Source: Mucilaginibacter glaciei
GTDB taxonomy: Bacteria; Bacteroidota; Bacteroidia; Sphingobacteriales; Sphingobacteriaceae
NCBI RefSeq assembly: GCF_014773245.1
Contig: NZ_JACWMX010000003.1
Coordinates: 248,001-312,000 of the forward strand
Direction of reading: 5' to 3'
Length of the DNA stretch: 64,000 nt
The notes under the pieces were generated by a model that did not search any database, was not told where the DNA came from, and saw only the letters and a list, made by a program, of their open reading frames with translations. A program made the position numbers and the translations under genes. Below, one piece after another: positions 25,687 through 34,378 of this stretch. The number at the start of each line of letters is the position of its first letter. Within the stretch, counting starts at the first letter, position 1.

Positions 25687-26811
25687 TTATAGATTTCCTC
25701 TTAACTCCTGCTCGCGTTCTATCGCTTCAAACAAAGCCTTGAAATTACCCGCCCCAAAAGATTTTGCACCCTTGCGTTGAATGATCTCAAAGAACAGCGT
25801 CGGCCTGTCCTCTACCGGTTTGGTGAAGATCTGTAGCAGGTAACCTTCGTCGTCGCGGTCAACTAAAATACCCAACTCTTCCAGCGGACCTAAATCCTCA
25901 TCGATATGGCCGACACGGGCGGTCAGCTCTTTGTAGTAAGAAGTAGGTACGGTCAAAAACTCTACGCCCCGGCTTTGCAGATCGGTAACGGTTTTAACAA
26001 TATCGGCCGTTGCCAGGGCCATATGCTGTACGCCTTCACCTTCGTAAAACTCCAGGTACTCTTCAATCTGGCTTTTTTTCTTGCCTTCGGCCGGCTCGTT
26101 GATCGGGAATTTGACATAGCCATTGCCATTGCTCATCACCTTGCTCATCAGTGCAGAGTACTCGGTCGAGATCATCTTATCGTCAAACGTCAAAATGTTA
26201 CGGAACCCCATAATATCCTCGTAAAAATTAACCCACTGGTCCATTTTATGCCAGCCCACGTTACCCACGCAATGGTCTACGTACAACAATCCTGTAACCG
26301 GTGGCTGGTAGGTAGTTTGTTTAGCTACATAGCCCGGCAAAAACGGGCCGTTGTAATTTTTACGTTCGATGAAAAGGTGAACCGTTTCGCCATACAGTTT
26401 AATGCCGCTGGTGCGTACTTCTCCATGCTCATCGGTTAGGGTTTGCGGCTCTTGGAAAGGTTCCGCTCCGCGCGACGTAGTTTGTTTAAAGGCATCGTAA
26501 GCATCATCCACCCAAAGGGCCAATATCTTTACGCCATCACCGTGCTTTTTGATATGTTCGGCAATGGGATGATCTGAATGCAAGGGTGTGGTTAATACCA
26601 GGCGAATCTTACCCTGCTGTAAAACATATGATGCGCGGTCGCGCACGCCCGTTTCCGGCCCTGCGTATGCCAGATCTTGGAAACCAAATGCTGTTTTGTA
26701 ATAATGGGCCGCCTGTTTGGCATTACCTACATAAAATTCCACATAGTCGGTACCGTTAAGGGGTAAAAAATCTGTTGCGGTCGGTTTGGTATCTAATATT
26801 AATGTTTCCAT
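25687..26811 (-). CDS. hppD: 4-Hydroxyphenylpyruvate dioxygenase
   Basis: 374 residues. Converts 4-hydroxyphenylpyruvate to homogentisate in tyrosine breakdown, using Fe(II) and O2. It has two vicinal-oxygen-chelate repeats, and the iron ligands are all visible: H180 in LLYVDHCVG, H263 in GVQHMALAT and E342 in LFFEIIQRKGA. The C-terminal FGAGNFKALFEAIEREQ is the helix that closes the active site. Length matches the family. It is followed downstream by a terminator and is 147 bases downstream of hmgA on the same strand, with a palindromic element in the gap. Part of a homogentisate gene group. Confidence 0.98.
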   Translation of the reverse strand: METLILDTKPTATDFLPLNGTDYVEFYVGNAKQAAHYYKTAFGFQDLAYAGPETGVRDRASYVLQQGKIRLVLTTPLHSDHPIAEHIKKHGDGVKILALWVDDAYDAFKQTTSRGAEPFQEPQTLTDEHGEVRTSGIKLYGETVHLFIERKNYNGPFLPGYVAKQTTYQPPVTGLLYVDHCVGNVGWHKMDQWVNFYEDIMGFRNILTFDDKMISTEYSALMSKVMSNGNGYVKFPINEPAEGKKKSQIEEYLEFYEGEGVQHMALATADIVKTVTDLQSRGVEFLTVPTSYYKELTARVGHIDEDLGPLEELGILVDRDDEGYLLQIFTKPVEDRPTLFFEIIQRKGAKSFGAGNFKALFEAIEREQELRGNL

Positions 26812-26829
26812 TTTTTTTATTTTTTTTTA

Positions 26830-26914
26830 TGTCATTGCGAGAAACGTAGTGACGTGGCAATCTTAGCATATCCGCTTGTCCTATCAGATTGCCGCGCTAT
26901 CGCTCGCAATGACA
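26830..26914. repeat. Palindromic element, tgtcattgcga family, copy 2
   Basis: 85 bp with perfect inverted ends tgtcattgcgag / ctcgcaatgaca and inner parts ggcaatct / agattgcc. Lies between hmgA and hppD, which are read in the same direction, so it would be transcribed as a long hairpin if the two genes share an mRNA. Confidence 0.85.
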
Positions 26915-26958
26915 CCATATTATGTCTTGATTCTTGTGTCTTGCTGTACTGGTTCTTT

Positions 26959-28116
26959 TTATATCACCCAGCTTTTATAATAATTTTCATCTTCAATTCG
27001 TACGGCATCTTCGGTCAGCATCAGCGGGCGGAAGGGGTCTATCATCACGGCCAGCTCATCGGTAAATTCCTTGCCGATAGATTTCTCGACTGAACCCGGC
27101 GCAGGGCCGTGCGGTATGCCGCCGGGATGCAGGGTTATCTGGCCCTTCACCACGCTTTTACGGCTCATAAAATCACCATCTACATAGTATAATACCTCGT
27201 CGCTGTCTACATTGCTGTGATTGTAGGGCGCGGGGATGGAGAGCGGGTGATAATCAAACTTACGCGGCACAAAGGAGCAAATCACAAAGTTATTGCCCTC
27301 AAACGTTTGGTGTACAGGTGGCGGTTGGTGCACACGGCCGGTTATCGGTTCAAAATCATGTATCGAGAACGCCCAGGGATAATGGAAACCATCCCAGCCA
27401 ATAAAGTCAAAAGGATGGGTACCGTAAGTGTAGGGGTAGATCAAACCTTGTTTTTTGATAAGGATCTTGAAATCGCCTTTTTGATCAATGGTTTGCAGGT
27501 TAGTTGGGCGTTTGATGTCACGTTCGCAATAAGGTGAGTGCTCCATTAACTGGCCGTAGGCATTACGATAACGTTTTGGAGAGCGGATTGGGCTGAAGCT
27601 TTCAACAATGAACAACCGGTTATCTGGCGTGTCAAACTCCAGCTGGTAAATGGTACCGCGGGGAATAACAAGGTAATCGCCATACTCAAATTTGATCTCG
27701 CCGAAGCCGGTCTTTAATTTTCCGGTACCCACGTGGATAAAGATCACCTCATCTGCCTGGCTATTCTTGTAAAAATAGTCGGTCATGCTTTTACGCGGCG
27801 CGGCTAATGATATATGCAGATCGCTGTTTACCAGCACCGGTTTGCGGCTTTTCAGGTAATCATCCTCGGGTTGGATATTAAAACCGATCAGGCTGGTGTG
27901 CTTCAGGTGTTTCTCCCGCGCTATTTTAGGTTCAACGGAATACGGTTCGCCCAGCTCCTTCACAATCGTGGGTGGGTAGGCATGGTAAACCAGCGAGTAA
28001 AGGCTGGAGAATCCTTCGGTAGAAACCAGCTCTTCGGCGTATAAAGTACCGTCGGGCTTGCGAAACTGCGTATGCCGCTTATGCGGGATAGCACCTAATG
28101 TATGGTAAATTGGCAT
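26959..28116 (-). CDS. hmgA: Homogentisate 1,2-dioxygenase
   Basis: 385 residues. Opens the ring of homogentisate to maleylacetoacetate using Fe(II). Recognisable: the start MPIYHTLGAIPHKRHTQF, IFIHVGTGKLKTGFGEIKFE and YLVIPRGTIYQLEFD (cupin strands), and the metal-site region PYNHSNVDSDEVLYYVDG followed by LHPGGIPHGPAPGSVE. Length is slightly shorter than the human enzyme, as is usual for the Bacteroidetes form. It is read with hppD and divergent from the FAH-family hydrolase; the 456-base gap before it holds a small ORF and an inverted repeat. Confidence 0.96.
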   Translation of the reverse strand: MPIYHTLGAIPHKRHTQFRKPDGTLYAEELVSTEGFSSLYSLVYHAYPPTIVKELGEPYSVEPKIAREKHLKHTSLIGFNIQPEDDYLKSRKPVLVNSDLHISLAAPRKSMTDYFYKNSQADEVIFIHVGTGKLKTGFGEIKFEYGDYLVIPRGTIYQLEFDTPDNRLFIVESFSPIRSPKRYRNAYGQLMEHSPYCERDIKRPTNLQTIDQKGDFKILIKKQGLIYPYTYGTHPFDFIGWDGFHYPWAFSIHDFEPITGRVHQPPPVHQTFEGNNFVICSFVPRKFDYHPLSIPAPYNHSNVDSDEVLYYVDGDFMSRKSVVKGQITLHPGGIPHGPAPGSVEKSIGKEFTDELAVMIDPFRPLMLTEDAVRIEDENYYKSWVI

Positions 28117-28275
28117 GAATGATTGGTTTAAATGTTGGAATGTTTTAAAGCGATAAAGTTTTGAAAAACAAAAAGTTATAACGCAAAATCATTGGTGATT
28201 AAACGAACGGAAAGGAGGAATAGTTTTAAACGACAGGCTTAAACAGCCGTGCATCGTTAAAACCTTGCAGCGGCG

Positions 28276-28383
28276 TTAGTATTGCGCTAAAATATTCATG
28301 GCGAGCACAGCATCCCTGAAGGAAGAGGCATCACTCATAGAAGTGAGGCCGAGGGAAAAGTAAAACTGTTTTTTAATGCTCAT
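28276..28383 (-). CDS. Possible 35-residue peptide or gene remnant upstream of hmgA
   Basis: Minus-strand ATG at 28383 opens a frame starting MSIKKQFYFSLGLTSMSDAS and ending MNILAQY. In the next frame the text continues sensibly as ILTPLQGFNDARLFKPVV, ending in a stop, so this could be one short gene with a frameshift. No family is recognised, and a chance ORF is quite possible. Confidence 0.25.
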   Translation of the reverse strand: MSIKKQFYFSLGLTSMSDASSFRDAVLAMNILAQY

Positions 28384-28442
28384 CATTGGTATTCAAAATT
28401 ACGGTATAGTAAATTAATATGCAAGCATAGTTTTAGTGAAGG

Positions 28443-28530
28443 GTCAGAAAGTCCGTAAGTCTAAAAGAAGTAGGTAGGGCAGCAAATAGTTTATCAGTCT
28501 GCGGAGTTTCCGACCTACGGACTTTCTGAC
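28443..28530. repeat. 88-bp inverted element with period-8 units
   Basis: Perfect 15-bp ends gtcagaaagtccgta (28443-28457) and tacggactttctgac (28516-28530). The right arm read in reverse gives octamers gtcagaaa, gtccgtag, gtcggaaa, ctccgcag, so the arm itself is built from tandem 8-bp units; the left arm is more degenerate. It lies 10 bases upstream of the -7 element of the FAH-family gene. Confidence 0.7.
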
Positions 28531-28539
28531 AAAAAATAC

Positions 28540-28547
28540 TACTTTTG
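28540..28547 (+). promoter_or_regulatory. -7 element before the FAH-family gene
   Basis: tacttttg fits TAnnTTTG, 25 bases before the ATG. No TTG at 19-21 bases upstream; that position is occupied by the end of the inverted element. Confidence 0.4.
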
Positions 28548-28572
28548 ATCACCAATTAAAACCAAACTGCTT

Positions 28573-29568
28573 ATGAAATTAGTATCCTATAAAACCGAAG
28601 ACCGGGAACATTTGGGCATTTACATCAAAGGGCACATTTATAATTTAAATTCATGCGATAAGCTGATCCCCGATACCATGAACGAATTTTTGTGGGGCGG
28701 CAATGAACTGATGGAGCATGCCAAAAAGGTGAACGAAGCTATTCTTTCGGGCAAAATAGAGGCTAAGGAAGAGTTGTTTTTTGAAATGCTGGCACCTGTG
28801 CCGCACCCGACATCCTGCCGGGACGGTTACGCCTTCAGGCAGCACGTGGCTGCTGCACGCCGCAACCGTAAGGTAGATATGATTGCCGAGTTTGACCAAT
28901 ACCCTATTTTTTACTTTACCAACCATAACGCCATACAGGGCCCCGGCGAAATCGAGTGTATGCCCGACCATTTCCAGAAGCTTGATTTTGAACTGGAAGT
29001 TGCCATAGTGCTGAACAAGAAAGGCCGTAACATCCGCGCGGCCGATGCCGACAGCTATATTGCCGGTTACATGATCATGAATGATATGAGCGCCCGTACC
29101 CTGCAAATGGAAGAAATGCTGCTGAACCTGGGTCCGGCTAAGGGGAAAGACTTTAGCACCGTGATTGGCCCCTGGCTGGTTACGCCCGATGAGTTGGAGC
29201 AATACAAGACCTCGCCTAAGGAAGGCCACACAGGTGTCACCTACAACCTGAGTATGAAATGCCATGTTAACGGCGTTGAAGTAAGCAGCGGTAATATGGC
29301 TGATATGGACTGGACCTTTGCCGAAATCATTGAGCGTTGTGCCTACGGCTGCGATGTACTGCCCGGCGATGTGATAGGCTCAGGTACGGTAGGCACCGGT
29401 TGTTTTTTAGAGCTGAATGGCACCGGCCTTTTGAATGATGCCAACTATAAGCCGCAATGGCTGCAACCCAACGACCTGGTAGAAATGGAAATTACCGGAC
29501 TGGGAGTGTTGGGCAATGTAATTAAGAAGAGTAGCGATGATTTTTCGATACTCGCATTAAAAAAATAA
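28573..29568 (+). CDS. Fumarylacetoacetate hydrolase family protein, probable fumarylacetoacetase
   Basis: 331 residues of the FAH fold. The N-terminal domain (MKLVSYKTEDREHLGIYIKG) precedes the catalytic barrel with the metal-site segments KLDFELEVAIVLNKKG and YMIMNDMSARTLQMEE, followed by GPAKGKDFSTVIGPWLVTPDEL and VIGSGTVGTGCFLELNG. Placed next to hmgA and hppD it most likely performs the last step of tyrosine breakdown, fumarylacetoacetate to fumarate plus acetoacetate. The longer canonical fumarylacetoacetase (about 420 residues) is not present, so this shorter form probably stands in. Specificity is inferred from context. Confidence 0.85.
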   Translation: MKLVSYKTEDREHLGIYIKGHIYNLNSCDKLIPDTMNEFLWGGNELMEHAKKVNEAILSGKIEAKEELFFEMLAPVPHPTSCRDGYAFRQHVAAARRNRKVDMIAEFDQYPIFYFTNHNAIQGPGEIECMPDHFQKLDFELEVAIVLNKKGRNIRAADADSYIAGYMIMNDMSARTLQMEEMLLNLGPAKGKDFSTVIGPWLVTPDELEQYKTSPKEGHTGVTYNLSMKCHVNGVEVSSGNMADMDWTFAEIIERCAYGCDVLPGDVIGSGTVGTGCFLELNGTGLLNDANYKPQWLQPNDLVEMEITGLGVLGNVIKKSSDDFSILALKK

Positions 29569-29580
29569 ATTAGAAACAGC

Positions 29581-29676
29581 GTCATTGCGAGGAGCGAATC
29601 AATCTCTACAAAGGACAAGCGGCTTGCAAAGCGCACTTTCTTATCGGGAGATTGCTTCGCTATCGCTCGCAATGAC
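29581..29676. repeat. Palindromic element, tgtcattgcga family, copy 3
   Basis: 96 bp with perfect inverted ends gtcattgcgag / ctcgcaatgac and inner caatctc / gagattg. It sits between the FAH-family gene and the flavin reductase gene, both read rightwards. Confidence 0.85.
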
Positions 29677-29690
29677 GCCTGAATATAACT

Positions 29691-30578
29691 ATGCTCACCC
29701 TCGAAACAAAAAATCTTACCCCATTACAGATCCAATCGTATTTGAACCATGCGGTGGCGCCCCGGCCCATCTGCCTGGCATCTACCATTGATGCGGATGG
29801 CAATGTGAACCTGAGTCCGTTTAGTTTTTTTAATGTATTCAGCGTTAATCCGCCGGTTTGCGTGTTCTCGCCAAGCCGCAGGGTGAGGGATAATACTACC
29901 AAACACACGCTCGAGAATATCAGGCAGGTGCCGGAATGTGTGATCAATATTGTGAATTACGATATGGTGCAGCAAGTTTCGCTATCAAGCGTAGAATATG
30001 GGTTGGGTGTAAACGAGTTCATTAAATCGGGCTTGACCGAGCTTCCTTCTCACCTGGTTAAACCGCCCCGCGTTGCCGAATCGCCGGTGCAACTGGAGTG
30101 TGTAGTGAAAGACATTATTATCCTGGGTGATACACCCGGCGCAGGTAACCTCGTGATCGCAGAGATCAAACTGATCCACGTCAATGAAGCGGTGTTGAAC
30201 GAGAACGGCCTGATAGACCAGGCTAAGATGGACTTGGTAGCCCGCCTTGGCGGCGACTGGTACGCCCGCATCACCGGCGCAAATATGTTTAAGGTAGCCA
30301 AACCGGTAAGCAGTATTGGCATCGGGGTAGATGCGATCCCGTATGCTATCCGTAACTCTAAAGTATTAACCGGGAATAACCTCGGCCAGTTAGGTAATGT
30401 CGAGTATTTGCCGGCTGATGATGCCATAGAAGCCTACGCCCAAAGGGATGAAATGAAAGAGATCTTCGATGCTACCATCGGCGATAGCCAAACCCGCGAA
30501 TTGCAGTTGCATCTAAAGGCAAAGCAACTATTGGAAGAGGGTTTGGTTGATGATGCCTGGAAAGTATTATTGATTTAA
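29691..30578 (+). CDS. Flavin reductase-like (FMN-binding split barrel) protein
   Basis: 295 residues. The N-terminal 200 residues match the flavin-reductase-like domain: HAVAPRPICLASTIDADGNV, NLSPFSFFNVFSVNPPVCVF and TPGAGNLVIAEI. The domain binds FMN and, in related proteins, reduces flavin for a partner oxygenase. The C-terminal 90 residues are helical (QTRELQLHLKAKQLLEEGLV). It follows the FAH-family gene in the same direction and may be part of the same aromatic catabolic unit, though no flavin-dependent monooxygenase is in the window. Confidence 0.85.
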   Translation: MLTLETKNLTPLQIQSYLNHAVAPRPICLASTIDADGNVNLSPFSFFNVFSVNPPVCVFSPSRRVRDNTTKHTLENIRQVPECVINIVNYDMVQQVSLSSVEYGLGVNEFIKSGLTELPSHLVKPPRVAESPVQLECVVKDIIILGDTPGAGNLVIAEIKLIHVNEAVLNENGLIDQAKMDLVARLGGDWYARITGANMFKVAKPVSSIGIGVDAIPYAIRNSKVLTGNNLGQLGNVEYLPADDAIEAYAQRDEMKEIFDATIGDSQTRELQLHLKAKQLLEEGLVDDAWKVLLI

Positions 30579-30862
30579 TATCTTAGAAATTGTGTAAAAT
30601 ATATGTATAGGATTACCACCGATGATATGCAGCAAATTAATAGCACCCGATTTTTAATAATCACCTTATTGTAATTCAGTAAAATCAAAAATAAAATCTG
30701 TGCTGTCACTAAGATTGTTAACAAAAACTTATAATAGTAAGCATAGCTTCCATTGCCTTCCCCATATAAGGCAATAACGATGAACCCGTCTAATATCGCC
30801 AGACAAAAGTATAAAGCAATATTCAAAATGAATAGGAGTACGTTAACAATTGCTCTTTTCAT
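30575..30862 (-). CDS. Small membrane protein, unknown
   Basis: 95 residues with about three hydrophobic helices (4-30, 43-62, 73-92) and few charges. No family is recognised. It overlaps the end of the flavin reductase gene by 4 bases and diverges from the DUF3891 gene. It is richer in A+T than its neighbours. The ORF has the helix spacing of a real membrane protein, but the call is tentative. Confidence 0.5.
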   Translation of the reverse strand: MKRAIVNVLLFILNIALYFCLAILDGFIVIALYGEGNGSYAYYYKFLLTILVTAQILFLILLNYNKVIIKNRVLLICCISSVVILYIYFTQFLRY

Positions 30863-30914
30863 TTGTATTGATTAACCATAAATGTATTAAATATTTTAGG
30901 GTAATCGGCACTAT

Positions 30915-31640
30915 ATGATCGTCAACTACATAGAACAAGGCTGGGAAATTATAACACAACGGGCGCATGGCGTACTGGCGGCGCAAATTGCTATGCAGTG
31001 GCGCAAAAAAGACCGCCCGGAACGGTGGACAGAAACGCTGATAGCCATTGCCGACCATGATGATGCCCAGACCGAGTTGGAAGACGATGATTTGATCACC
31101 CCACTGGGCGGCCCCGTAAACTTCGGGATGAAGAAATTTGAGCCGGAACACTCCCGGAGATTGCACGATTTTTCAGTCTCCAAAAGCCGTTATATCGCTT
31201 TGCTTACTTCTATCCATATGTGTTTTTTACATGAAGCCGAGGCAGGAGATAATCCGGCGGTAAAACCGTTTTTAGCGGAACAGAAAAAGCTCCAGGCAAA
31301 ATGGCGTAAAGAATTAAACCTCACCCAAAAAGAAATTAAAAGGGTTTACGGATTAATGGAATGGTGCGACGCATTTTCTTTATTGCTTGCCCAGCACGAT
31401 TTACAGCCCGAAAGCCGCGTTATTGAAGTTAGCCAGGGGCCGGATGCCCAACAGTATAAATTGATGCGAAAGCCAAACGGATCACTCAGCATTAACCCAT
31501 GGCCGTTTGAAGAGACGAACTTTAGTTTGAGCCTGGAAACGCGTGTGCTTTCAACCTTACAGTTTAAGAGTGGCTCCCAATTTAAAAAGGAAATGGCAGC
31601 TGCCGAAGTGGTAGAGAAGGTTTGGCAGATGGAGAAGTGA
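30915..31640 (+). CDS. DUF3891 family protein
   Basis: 241 residues, the usual length of DUF3891. Conserved parts are the start MIVNYIEQGWEIITQRAHG, the metal-site-like IAIADHDDAQTE with histidine and three aspartates, and MEWCDAFSLLLAQHDLQPES. The histidine/aspartate arrangement recalls HD-like hydrolases, but I do not know a proven function. It starts at ATG 30915 and ends 2 bases before a convergent gene. Confidence 0.85.
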   Translation: MIVNYIEQGWEIITQRAHGVLAAQIAMQWRKKDRPERWTETLIAIADHDDAQTELEDDDLITPLGGPVNFGMKKFEPEHSRRLHDFSVSKSRYIALLTSIHMCFLHEAEAGDNPAVKPFLAEQKKLQAKWRKELNLTQKEIKRVYGLMEWCDAFSLLLAQHDLQPESRVIEVSQGPDAQQYKLMRKPNGSLSINPWPFEETNFSLSLETRVLSTLQFKSGSQFKKEMAAAEVVEKVWQMEK

Positions 31641-31642
31641 TA

Positions 31643-32200
31643 TTAATGCACAAAAGGAATTAATCCCCAAGCTTCTTTTTTATATTGCAGGTAAGCATCG
31701 CCAAACTGCCCGGTGAGGGCTTTTTCTTCTATCCGGATGCGCATCAGGAAAACGGCCAATACTGCAACTACTACGATCAGCAAGCTATACCAATTGTTAA
31801 GCGACAGGCCAAAACCGATAAAGGTGATGAATGATGCCGTGTAAGACGGGTGCCTGAAGTTTTTGTACAATCCTTTTTTCACCAATTGATGACCTTCGCG
31901 GATAGTCACGTCCACCGTAAAGTACTTACCCAGGGTATAAACGGCTACAATGCGGAGGATGATGCCGATAATAATTACCGCCAACCCCACATAGCGGATA
32001 TAATCCTCGGCAATAGCCATTGTAAAACTTACGGAAGTAAAGAGCGCCGCCATGATCGCAGCCACAACTACCACCCAGATAAACAGCAGGGAATGCTTAT
32101 CCTCGCCTTGCTTATCCGTATAGTTGGATTTGAGCAGGCGGTTAAGCACCAACTCGGATATAAACCAAATAATATAAGTACCCAGGAATAAGTTATTCAT
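31643..32200 (-). CDS. Isoprenylcysteine carboxyl methyltransferase-like membrane protein
   Basis: 185 residues with about five membrane helices. The SAM-dependent ICMT/PEMT-like core is seen: GHQLVKKGLYKNFRHPSYTA (112-131) and the C-terminal RIRIEEKALTGQFGDAYLQY. Such bacterial proteins methylate small isoprenoid, phospholipid or thiol substrates; the target is unknown. It is the last gene of the five-gene LiaF/LytS/LytTR operon, 9 bases after the regulator, which suggests a role in membrane or envelope modification. Confidence 0.85.
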   Translation of the reverse strand: MNNLFLGTYIIWFISELVLNRLLKSNYTDKQGEDKHSLLFIWVVVVAAIMAALFTSVSFTMAIAEDYIRYVGLAVIIIGIILRIVAVYTLGKYFTVDVTIREGHQLVKKGLYKNFRHPSYTASFITFIGFGLSLNNWYSLLIVVVAVLAVFLMRIRIEEKALTGQFGDAYLQYKKEAWGLIPFVH

Positions 32201-32209
32201 CGTAATGGA

Positions 32210-32956
32210 TTAAATGCCCAGTACTTGTTTCAACTTCACGTAGCCGGTTTTACTTACCGGGATCTTGGCGCCCGATTTCAAAATGGCCAGGTGGCTGTCC
32301 TTCTCATAAGGGTCTAACCGGGTAATTTGGTTAATGGCAATGATGTACGAGCGGTGTACACGCACAAACTGGCGCGGGTCTAAAGTCTTTTCGAAAAATG
32401 CCATTGTTTTGTTCTTCAGGAACGAACCTTCAGCGGTGATTACGCTTACGTAATCGTCATCGGCTTGCAGGTATTCCACATCCAATACCGAAATGATCTT
32501 TACCTTGGTGCCGGTTTTTACCACAATACGCTCGTTTTGTGCGGGCGATTGTGCGGCTTCTTCCAACAACGGGTTGGTTTTGGTAACCGGCGTAGGGCCT
32601 GCGGGGGCTTGCGCTAACAGTTTTTCTATCGCCTTGTTAAAACGCTCTTTGCTGAATGGCTTTAAAAGGTAATCAACCGCATGTGCTTCAAAGGCTTTAA
32701 TAGCGTACTCGTCAAATGCTGTGGCGAAGATCACAGCGGGCGGGTTATCTACCAGTTCCAGCATCTCGAAGCCGTTGATCTTGGGCATCTGCACGTCCAG
32801 AAAGATCAGGTCGGGCTGGTGCTGCTGAATGGCTTTAAGCCCTTCAAAACCATCGCCGCATTCCTGCAAAACTTCAATCTGCTTAAAATTCTGCAAATAT
32901 TCCAGTACAACCATACGTGCCAGGGGCTCGTCGTCAATAATTAAAGCCGTTATCAT
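32210..32956 (-). CDS. LytTR-family response regulator
   Basis: 248 residues. Receiver domain (1-120) with D8/D9, phospho-acceptor D54 in LIFLDVQMPKING and K in YLLKPF. The C-terminal LytTR DNA-binding domain (about 145-245) has VVKTGTKVKIISVLDVEYLQ, VHRSYIIAINQITRL and IPVSKTGYVKLKQ. It regulates transcription by binding direct repeats. The start overlaps the stop of its kinase by 4 bases, so the two are a cognate pair. Confidence 0.95.
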   Translation of the reverse strand: MITALIIDDEPLARMVVLEYLQNFKQIEVLQECGDGFEGLKAIQQHQPDLIFLDVQMPKINGFEMLELVDNPPAVIFATAFDEYAIKAFEAHAVDYLLKPFSKERFNKAIEKLLAQAPAGPTPVTKTNPLLEEAAQSPAQNERIVVKTGTKVKIISVLDVEYLQADDDYVSVITAEGSFLKNKTMAFFEKTLDPRQFVRVHRSYIIAINQITRLDPYEKDSHLAILKSGAKIPVSKTGYVKLKQVLGI

Positions 32957-33987
32957 AGCTGCGGTATTTTTATAATGGTTGTAAATATATTATCATTTGC
33001 GTGAGTTTCCATCAGATCGTTACGGGCAAATATCAAATAAAGCCTGCGCTGCACCCCGCTTAAGCCGAAACCGGTGCCTTTACGCGGCCGCGAGGTTTTA
33101 GGGTCGTACGGGTTTTGGATCATGATGATCAGGTATTGCTCCTCCACTTCGGCACGGATGCTTACGGTAACGTCGCCAATGGTATCATACAAGCCGAATT
33201 TAATGGCATTCTCAACCAATGGCTGTAATAATAACGAGGGCAGCAACTTTTCGCCGCAGGCATTATCGCAGCTTATTTCGGTTTGCAGGCGGTGGCCAAA
33301 ACGTACCTTCTCTATTTCCAGGTAAAGGTTCAGGTGCGATAGTTCGTCCGTGAGGGGCACCAATAGCTGATCGTCCTTTTTCAAGGTGCCGCGTAAAAAG
33401 TCCGATAGCTGATGGATCATCTTCCTTGCTTCATCAGGCTTAAAACCGATCAAGGCATTAATGGAATTTAGACTGTTGAACAAAAAATGTGGCTGCAGTT
33501 GCTGGCGCAGGTTATAAAGTTCAGCATCACGGGCCAGTTTTTCGGCTTCTGTTTTGCGCAGTTCAGTTTTTTTATGATCGAGCTGCGAGTAAAATAGCGC
33601 GCTGATCATGGCCATCCAGCCAATGGCTAAAAACACCGTGAAATATCTGATCACTAATGATTGCACCAAAAAGTTTTGATAAACCTGCCCCATATCAAAT
33701 AATGGCAACAGGTAACGACAACCGGCGACACAGGCGGCGGCAAGGGCGGCGCACCAGATGAGCAGGTACACGTAGCTTTCTTTATCGGGCTGGTAGTACC
33801 GCAGGTTATTATTAATTAACCAGCAAGCCAACGATAGCAAGATCCCGCTAAGAGAAGCATCAACTATAGCCGTAAACCATACAAAGCCAAAACTATGGAT
33901 GATATAAGCCTGCAGGGCGGCCCAAACCAACCCACAGATAGCAAAAGCCCCTAATAATTTTGATTGCGATATATGTGATGCCGCCAA
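32953..33987 (-). CDS. LytS-type sensor histidine kinase
   Basis: 344 residues. Four membrane helices (about 13-33, 40-58, 74-95, 108-132) without a sizeable outer domain, a coiled coil (138-160), then the His_kinase domain with H167 in QLQPHFLFNSLNSINALIG, the N-box PLVENAIKFG and the G-box KGTGFGLSGVQRRL. All boxes are intact, unlike the kinase at 227-1236. It shares a 4-base overlap with the LytTR regulator. Since the sensor is nearly all within the membrane, it may sense envelope or lipid state. Confidence 0.95.
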   Translation of the reverse strand: MAASHISQSKLLGAFAICGLVWAALQAYIIHSFGFVWFTAIVDASLSGILLSLACWLINNNLRYYQPDKESYVYLLIWCAALAAACVAGCRYLLPLFDMGQVYQNFLVQSLVIRYFTVFLAIGWMAMISALFYSQLDHKKTELRKTEAEKLARDAELYNLRQQLQPHFLFNSLNSINALIGFKPDEARKMIHQLSDFLRGTLKKDDQLLVPLTDELSHLNLYLEIEKVRFGHRLQTEISCDNACGEKLLPSLLLQPLVENAIKFGLYDTIGDVTVSIRAEVEEQYLIIMIQNPYDPKTSRPRKGTGFGLSGVQRRLYLIFARNDLMETHANDNIFTTIIKIPQL

Positions 33988-34010
33988 AGCTTTGTTTGTT
34001 TAGGTAAGGT

Positions 34011-34346
34011 TTAGTTTTTTACACCCAGCAGGGCACTTTTATGATGCGCCCAGGCAATATACAGGTCTGGGTCTTGTGCTTCGTGTATGTTATAATAAAG
34101 CTCGGTTCCGTCGGCAAGTCCGTTTATGGCGTTTAGCTCGGCCACATCAATAAACTGCCATTTAACAGTTTGCTTTTGTGCGTTCAAAAAGCTGTCCTGG
34201 TTGGCATGGCCAATGTTGCTGGCCTTTTCATAGGCCTGTACTTCAGTATCGGCGTTGATCAGGCGCAGCTGCTCGTCAAACTGCGCGTTATGTTCGCCGT
34301 TGCCGCTAATCACCCTAAAAATTAATTTTGCTACGTACCAGTTCAT
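34011..34346 (-). CDS. DUF4288 domain protein
   Basis: 111 residues. MNWYVAKLIFRVISGNGEHN with FDEQLRLINADTEVQAYEKA and WQFIDVAELNAINGLADGTEL is the DUF4288 pattern. No membrane segment or signal. The function is unknown. It sits between a LiaF-like gene (32-base gap) and the LytS-type kinase (23-base gap) in one operon. Confidence 0.85.
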   Translation of the reverse strand: MNWYVAKLIFRVISGNGEHNAQFDEQLRLINADTEVQAYEKASNIGHANQDSFLNAQKQTVKWQFIDVAELNAINGLADGTELYYNIHEAQDPDLYIAWAHHKSALLGVKN

Positions 34347-34378
34347 AATAAAAATATTGAGTTGATAAATAGGTTAAA

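Larger units (their letters stand above)
28117..28572. other. Divergent intergenic region between hmgA and the FAH-family gene
   Basis: 456 bases. It contains a possible 35-codon ORF or gene remnant on the minus strand (28276-28383), an 88-bp inverted element (28443-28530) and a -7 promoter element for the right gene (28540-28547). No classical operator palindrome was recognised, although a regulator of aromatic catabolism could well act here. Confidence 0.6.
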
